The position numbers and the translations under genes were made by a program. Of a DNA stretch of 64,000 nt, positions 60,501 through 64,000 are shown one piece after another. Source of the DNA: an uncultured Bacteroides sp. (GTDB taxonomy: Bacteria; Bacteroidota; Bacteroidia; Bacteroidales; Bacteroidaceae); NCBI RefSeq assembly GCF_905207245.1, contig NZ_CAJLKP010000003.1, forward strand, positions 105,087 through 169,086, written 5' to 3'. Each line of letters opens with the position of its first letter. Within the stretch, counting starts at the first letter, position 1. A model generated the notes under the pieces. The model was not told where the DNA came from, made no database searches, and saw nothing but the letters and a program-made list of their open reading frames with translations.

Positions 60501-60545
60501 CCGATGCCGGTGATCTATACGTTCGGTTTCAACCTTACTTTCTAA
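57507..60545 (+). CDS. SusC-like TonB-dependent receptor, duplicated locus copy 2
   Basis: This 1012-residue receptor is the same length as the copy at 45802 and highly similar throughout. Both share VVIGYGSAKKRDLTGSITN, the NDNINFLNPQDIESMEI plug block and the FGFNLTF end. Differences concentrate in scattered barrel positions (for example SVPNQIEMVDAAGFKELYN against AITNKIAMTDAEGFKLLYN). Both starts follow the same AAAAATTTAATGCA stretch, so the duplication includes a short upstream piece. It begins the second susC-susD-GH3 operon with its own promoter. The ligand is probably the same class of beta-1,2-glucan oligosaccharide, perhaps of different length. Confidence 0.95.
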   Translation: MKKKTLLPLEKASWLKSLFLLVCLLLSGTTVFAQEKTVTGVVTDSFNEPLIGVSIVVQGTSNGVVTDMNGKYSIKATPGSTLQFSYVGMEKQSIKVGNQNVINVQLKDDSQMLAETVVIGYGSAKKRDLTGSITNIKGDEIANKPVANPLSALQGKVAGVQVINSGKAGEDPEIRVRGTNSINGYKPLYVVDGLFNDNINFLNPQDIESMEILKDPSSLAIFGVRGANGVIIITTKKAKVGQTRVNINGSFGFKSVPNQIEMVDAAGFKELYNEQLRNEGSPEFDFTGWNGNTNWQDEIFQTGFITNNNVSITGASEKHSFYLGAGYAYEQGNIKNEKYSKITLSVSNEYKLTDNFRVGFQFNGARILPADTKTVTTAVRATPVATVFNDQYGLYTTLPEFQKAQMNNPMVDVDLKANTTKAENYRGSGNVYAEWDFLKHFQFKAMFSMDYASNNSRKYTPIIQVYDASAEGSVVTLGDGKTGVSQAKQTEMKTQSDYLLTYTNTWGEHNLTATAGFTTYFNKLEQLGAARAQGVGLVIPDNSDKWYVSIGDAGTATNESTQWERATVSMLGRILYNYKGRYLFNGSFRRDGSSAFSYTGNQWQNFYSVGAGWLMSEEAFMKDITWLDMLKLKGSWGTLGNQNLDKAYPAEPLLSNAYSAVFGTPSAVYPGYQLSYLPNASLRWEKVEAWEVGAEANFFRNRLHLEGVYYKKTTKDLLAEVPGISGTVPGIGNLGSIENKGIELAINWRDQIGDWNYSIGGNLTTIKNKVLSLVQEGYSIIAGDKSQSYTMAGYPIGYFYGYKVEGVYQSQTDIDNSPKNTLATVTPGDLKFVDVDGNGEITPADRTMIGNPTPDVTYGINLNVGYKNWELGIDMMGQAGNEIYRTWDNYNWSQFNFMKQRLDRWHGEGTSNSQPLLNMKHTINNLNSEYYIEDGSFFRIRNVQLAYNFDKTLLSKIGVQALKLYANVQNLKTWKHNTGYTPELGGTAIAFGVDDGSYPMPVIYTFGFNLTF

Positions 60546-60592
60546 AATGAAAAATGAAGAATTATACATTAATCATTAAACATTGAAAACAT
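60544..60592 (+). repeat. heptad array filling the susC-susD gap
   Basis: Seven 7-nt units in register (AAAATGA twice, AGAATTA, TACATTA, ATCATTA, AACATTG, AAAACAT) run from the susC stop to the susD ATG at 60591. The equivalent gap in the other copy holds a different element. Confidence 0.8.
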
Positions 60593-62108
60593 GAAGATAC
60601 AAAAATATATCCTGTCACTGTTGATTGGCTCCGCAGCCATCTCATTCAGTTCATGCAACGACTTCCTGGACCGCGACCCACTGGGACAATTCACGGAAGA
60701 CGACGCTCCCAACGCCCTCCTAGGCGGAAAGATTTATAATGTGTACTATCTGATGCGTAGCTATAACATTACTGCCGGCATTCCTTCTTTCATGATAGAA
60801 ATGGCACGCAGCGAGGACTCGGAAAAAGGTAGTTCGGCAGGCGACGGCGCTGATGTGGCAGCCATGTACGACGACTTCGAATATACTCCTTCCAACGGAA
60901 CCATGGGTGCTTACTGGACTCAGAACTATAAGGTTATCTTCCAATGCAACGAGGTGCTGGATGATATTGAAAAGGAAGGGAAGACCGACACAGAGACGAT
61001 GCGTAACAAAGGAGAAGCCCTTTTCTTCCGTGCTTACTGCTACTTCAATCTGGTGCGTGCCTGGGGCGAGGTTCCTCTGATTACCTTTAAAATAGTGGAC
61101 TCTGCCGAAGCAAATGTAGCCAAAAGCAGTATCGACAAGATTTACTCACAGATTGACAATGACCTGACCGAAGCAGAAAAACTCCTGCCGTTGCAATGGG
61201 ATGCCAATTATACAGGCCGCGTCACATGGGGTGCCGTGCGCTCTCTGCATGCACGTGCTTACATGCAACGTAATGATTGGGACAATATGTATAAACTCTC
61301 TACAGAAGTTATCGGCAAGGGACTTTATAACCTCGATACTCCGGTGGACAAGGTATTTACGGTGGAAGGTGAAAACTGCGGTTCCAGCATCTTCGAACTG
61401 CAATGCGAATCAACCGATGCACTGAAAAACAGCCTTACCATTGGTAGCCAGTTCTGCGAAGTTCAGGGCGTACGTGGCTCCGGTGAGTGGAACTTAGGCT
61501 GGGGATGGCACATGGCTACCACCGAACTTGGCAAAGCCTTCGAACCGGGCGACCCACGCAAGGATGCTACCCTGCTCTACTTCCGCCGCAGCATCGATGA
61601 GCCTATCACGGAAGCCAATACCAATAAGCCTTACGGTGAGTCGCCTGTTTCCACAGCTATGGGAGCTTACTTCAACAAAAAAGCATACACCGAGCCGTCG
61701 TTACGTCTGAAATATACCAAAGGCGGTTTCTGGGTAAATATCCGTCTTATCCGCTACACAGACGTATTGTTGATGGCTGCCGAAGCTGCCAATGAAAAGA
61801 ATCTGCCGGGCGAAGCCAAGACATATCTGGAAATGGTGCGCGCACATGCCCGTGGCCTGGATAAAGACATCTTACCCGAAGTTACTACGAATGATAAAGT
61901 TGAATTGCGCAAAGCCATCATGCACGAACGCCGTGTAGAATTGGCGCTCGAACCGGGACGTTTCTATGACCTCGTACGTTGGGGCACTGCCAAAGAAGTA
62001 CTCGCAGCAGCCGGTAAGACCTACCAGGATAAGAATGCTTATCTGCCTATTCCACAAACAGAGATAGATAAGTCGAAAGGCGTATTGGTACAGAATCCGA
62101 ACTATTAA
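60591..62108 (+). CDS. SusD-like lipoprotein, duplicated locus copy 2
   Basis: This 505-residue lipoprotein has the lipobox ISFSSC followed by NDFLDRDPLGQFTEDD, as in the copy at 48908. Helical segments EALFFRAYCYFNLVRAWGEV and MHERRVELALEPGRFYDLVRW are conserved. Divergence from the other SusD is spread along the chain and includes parts of the ligand-facing loops (YDDFEYTPSNGTMGAYWTQN against WDDFEYAANNGPLEAYWSQN). It pairs with the SusC at 57507. The GH3 gene follows after 95 bp with a hairpin and heptad array in between. Confidence 0.96.
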   Translation: MKIQKYILSLLIGSAAISFSSCNDFLDRDPLGQFTEDDAPNALLGGKIYNVYYLMRSYNITAGIPSFMIEMARSEDSEKGSSAGDGADVAAMYDDFEYTPSNGTMGAYWTQNYKVIFQCNEVLDDIEKEGKTDTETMRNKGEALFFRAYCYFNLVRAWGEVPLITFKIVDSAEANVAKSSIDKIYSQIDNDLTEAEKLLPLQWDANYTGRVTWGAVRSLHARAYMQRNDWDNMYKLSTEVIGKGLYNLDTPVDKVFTVEGENCGSSIFELQCESTDALKNSLTIGSQFCEVQGVRGSGEWNLGWGWHMATTELGKAFEPGDPRKDATLLYFRRSIDEPITEANTNKPYGESPVSTAMGAYFNKKAYTEPSLRLKYTKGGFWVNIRLIRYTDVLLMAAEAANEKNLPGEAKTYLEMVRAHARGLDKDILPEVTTNDKVELRKAIMHERRVELALEPGRFYDLVRWGTAKEVLAAAGKTYQDKNAYLPIPQTEIDKSKGVLVQNPNY

Positions 62109-62115
62109 TAAAATC

Positions 62116-62167
62116 GGGAGTCGAGGGTTCAGAGTTTTGGTTCTTAACGCTCAACTCCCCATTTTTT
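62116..62167 (+). terminator. possible attenuator between susD and GH3
   Basis: GGGAGTCGAG pairs with CTCAACTCCC (one mismatch) across a 24-nt loop that can also pair partly, followed by a T run. It may lower GH3 transcription relative to susCD in this copy. Confidence 0.45.
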
Positions 62168-62190
62168 AATTTTCAATTTTCAATTCTCAA
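62163..62190 (+). repeat. heptad array (TTTTCAA units) before the second GH3
   Basis: Units TTTTTAA, TTTTCAA, TTTTCAA and TTCTCAA follow one another directly upstream of the GH3 start. They are the reverse-complement type of the AAAATTA arrays at 20867 and 32781. Confidence 0.8.
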
Positions 62191-62203
62191 TTTATATAAG
62201 TGT

Positions 62204-64000
62204 ATGAAGAAAGTTTTCAGAAGAACAAGTGTTCTGTTGGCGGCGGCGTTTCTTAGCGCCGTTGCCGTACAGGCACAAAAATCTCCGCAGGATATGGACC
62301 GTTTCATCGATGCATTGATGAAGAAAATGACTGTGGAAGAGAAAATTGGACAGTTGAACCTGCCTGTTTCCGGAGAGATTGTCACCGGACAGGCCAAGAA
62401 CAGCGATGTAGCCAAGAAAGTAGAACAAGGACTTGTAGGAGGACTGCTCAATCTGAAAGGAGTAGAAAAAATCCGCGACGTACAAAAACTGGCGATAGAA
62501 CATTCACGCCTCGGCATCCCCTTGCTATTCGGCATGGACGTGATACATGGCTATGAAACCATATTCCCCATTCCCCTGGGATTATCCTGTACCTGGGATA
62601 TGCCGGCCATCGAAAAATCCGCCCGCATTGCAGCCACCGAAGCCTCAGCCGATGGCATTATGTGGACATTCAGTCCGATGGTAGACATCAGTCGCGACCC
62701 ACGCTGGGGACGCGTCAGTGAAGGCAACGGCGAAGATCCATTTCTGGGAGGCGCCATCGCACGTGCAATGGTATTAGGCTTCCAGGGTACGGATGTAAAT
62801 GAGCAACTGAAACGTAATGACGAAATTATGGCATGCGTCAAGCACTTTGCCTTGTACGGAGCCAGCGAAGCCGGACGTGACTACAACACGGTGGACATGA
62901 GCCGTAATCGCATGTTCAACGAATATATGTATCCTTATGAAGCTGCCGTAAAAGCCGGTGTGGGTAGTGTAATGGCTTCCTTCAACGAGGTGGACGGTGT
63001 GCCAGCCACTGCCAACCGTTGGTTGATGACGGATGTATTGCGTAAACAATGGGGCTTCAACGGCTTCGTTGTTACCGACTTCACCGGCATCGCCGAAATG
63101 GTGGAGCATGGCATCGGTGACCTGCAAACCGTCAGTGCACGTGCTCTCAACGCAGGGGTGGACTTGGATATGGTGAGCGAAGGCTTCTCGGGAACCCTGA
63201 AAAAGTCTCTCGATGAAGGCAAGATTAGCATGGAAACGCTGGATGCTGCCTGCCGCCGCATTCTCGAAGCAAAATATAAATTGGGATTGTTTAATGACCC
63301 TTACAAATACTGCGACCTGAAACGTCCTGCACGCGACATCTTCACAAAAGAGCACCGCGACGTTGCCCGCAAGATTTCTGCCGAAAGCTTCGTCCTCTTG
63401 AAGAATGAGCCTGCCGGAACAGGTCAGAACCCCGTATTGCCACTGGCAAAGAAAGGAACTGTTGCCATTATCGGTCCTTTGGCAAATACCCGCAGCAATA
63501 TGCCGGGCACCTGGAGCGTAGCCGCACGCCTCAACGATTATCCGTCCGTATACGAAGGGCTGAAAGAAATGATGGCGGGCAAAGTGAACATCACTTATGC
63601 CAAAGGTAGCAATCTTATCAGTGACGCAGCTTACGAAGAACGCGCCACCATGTTCGGCCGTTCGCTGAACCGCGACAACCGCACGGATAAGGAATTGCTG
63701 GATGAAGCCTTGAAAATAGCTGCCGGCGCCGATGTAATCGTAGCCGCATTGGGCGAATCATCCGAGATGACCGGCGAAAGTTCAAGCCGCACGAACCTTG
63801 ATCTTCCTGACGTGCAGCGCATCCTGCTGGAAGCATTGCTGAAAACGGGCAAACCCGTAGTGCTGACTCTATTCACCGGTCGCCCGCTAACGCTGAACTG
63901 GGAACAGGAAAACGTACCCGCCATCCTGAATGTATGGTTTGGTGGAAGTGAAGCGGCTTATGCGATTGGCGATGTATTGTTCGGTGATGTTAATCCGAGC
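62204..64000 (+). CDS. GH3 beta-glucosidase, duplicated locus copy 2, C-terminus beyond window
   Basis: The first 599 codons are visible and open to the window edge. A signal peptide (VLLAAAFLSAVAVQAQ) is followed by the GH3 barrel with nucleophile Asp292 in GFVVTDFTGIAE, and the second domain with GESSEMTGESSSRTNLDLP. It matches the GH3 at 50447 over its length apart from the linker insertion there. The last 75 visible bases (about 63926-64000) are nearly identical to the other copy (one mismatch) although upstream sequence differs at many silent sites, a sign of recent gene conversion. The C-terminal FnIII-like domain is outside the window. Confidence 0.93.
   Translation, partial: MKKVFRRTSVLLAAAFLSAVAVQAQKSPQDMDRFIDALMKKMTVEEKIGQLNLPVSGEIVTGQAKNSDVAKKVEQGLVGGLLNLKGVEKIRDVQKLAIEHSRLGIPLLFGMDVIHGYETIFPIPLGLSCTWDMPAIEKSARIAATEASADGIMWTFSPMVDISRDPRWGRVSEGNGEDPFLGGAIARAMVLGFQGTDVNEQLKRNDEIMACVKHFALYGASEAGRDYNTVDMSRNRMFNEYMYPYEAAVKAGVGSVMASFNEVDGVPATANRWLMTDVLRKQWGFNGFVVTDFTGIAEMVEHGIGDLQTVSARALNAGVDLDMVSEGFSGTLKKSLDEGKISMETLDAACRRILEAKYKLGLFNDPYKYCDLKRPARDIFTKEHRDVARKISAESFVLLKNEPAGTGQNPVLPLAKKGTVAIIGPLANTRSNMPGTWSVAARLNDYPSVYEGLKEMMAGKVNITYAKGSNLISDAAYEERATMFGRSLNRDNRTDKELLDEALKIAAGADVIVAALGESSEMTGESSSRTNLDLPDVQRILLEALLKTGKPVVLTLFTGRPLTLNWEQENVPAILNVWFGGSEAAYAIGDVLFGDVNPS

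Overview
The window is from a Bacteroides-type gut Bacteroidota genome. Four SusC-like TonB-dependent receptors and three SusD-like lipoproteins are present, and promoters follow the Bacteroides TTTG / TAnnTTTG pattern rather than -35/-10 boxes. Start sites lack strong Shine-Dalgarno sequences. The single-chain glycyl-tRNA synthetase and the ParC sequence type also fit. Species cannot be fixed from the sequence alone; the B. intestinalis/cellulosilyticus group is a guess.

Layout. (1) 1-10054: a 3'-truncated susC (minus), a BadF-type sugar kinase (minus), a 950-bp gap holding two palindromic repeats and a decayed copy of the first susC leader and signal peptide, then a complete susC/susD pair (plus). 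(2) 10175-13016: a two-domain alpha/beta-hydrolase-like protein of unknown role and a convergent GHL10-type glycosidase. (3) 13195-35763: a 22.5-kb one-directional cluster that reads as peptidoglycan/MurNAc salvage. It holds two NamZ exo-muramidases, a sodium/solute symporter, a Zn amidase, a phosphoesterase with a PQQ propeller, a tandem GT2 protein, a HIT-like DUF4922 protein, a SpoIID-domain protein, AmpG, a large FAD/Fe-S D-lactate-dehydrogenase-like protein, a NagX/MurT-like membrane protein, a MurK-like kinase, MurQ and a beta-lactamase/SGNH fusion. MurQ releases D-lactate, so the FAD/Fe-S enzyme gives the cluster an internal logic. (4) 35891-45404: FKBP and glyS (minus), ABC-transporter relics, parC, a DUF3316 protein, an S41 peptidase, tRNA-Leu(UAG) and an AAA ATPase. 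(5) 45802-64000: a duplicated susC-susD-GH3 utilization locus with a GH144-like enzyme and a membrane-spanning propeller/LuxR regulator between the copies. The family combination points to beta-1,2-glucan.

The most unusual signal is a family of palindromic elements. Their arms are tandem 7-nt or 8-nt units and their centre is a shared core (TGCGG-AT ... GCGCAGC). At least four copies of the AGCTAC type and one of the GAATGAA type lie in frame inside genes of the salvage cluster, three of them in the FAD/Fe-S gene. Others sit at gene junctions, where heptad arrays begin on the stop codon and in two cases fill the whole gap to the next start. Separately, two regulatory-looking arrays have an exact 22-bp period: three direct repeats before the FAD/Fe-S gene and three palindromes before the propeller regulator.
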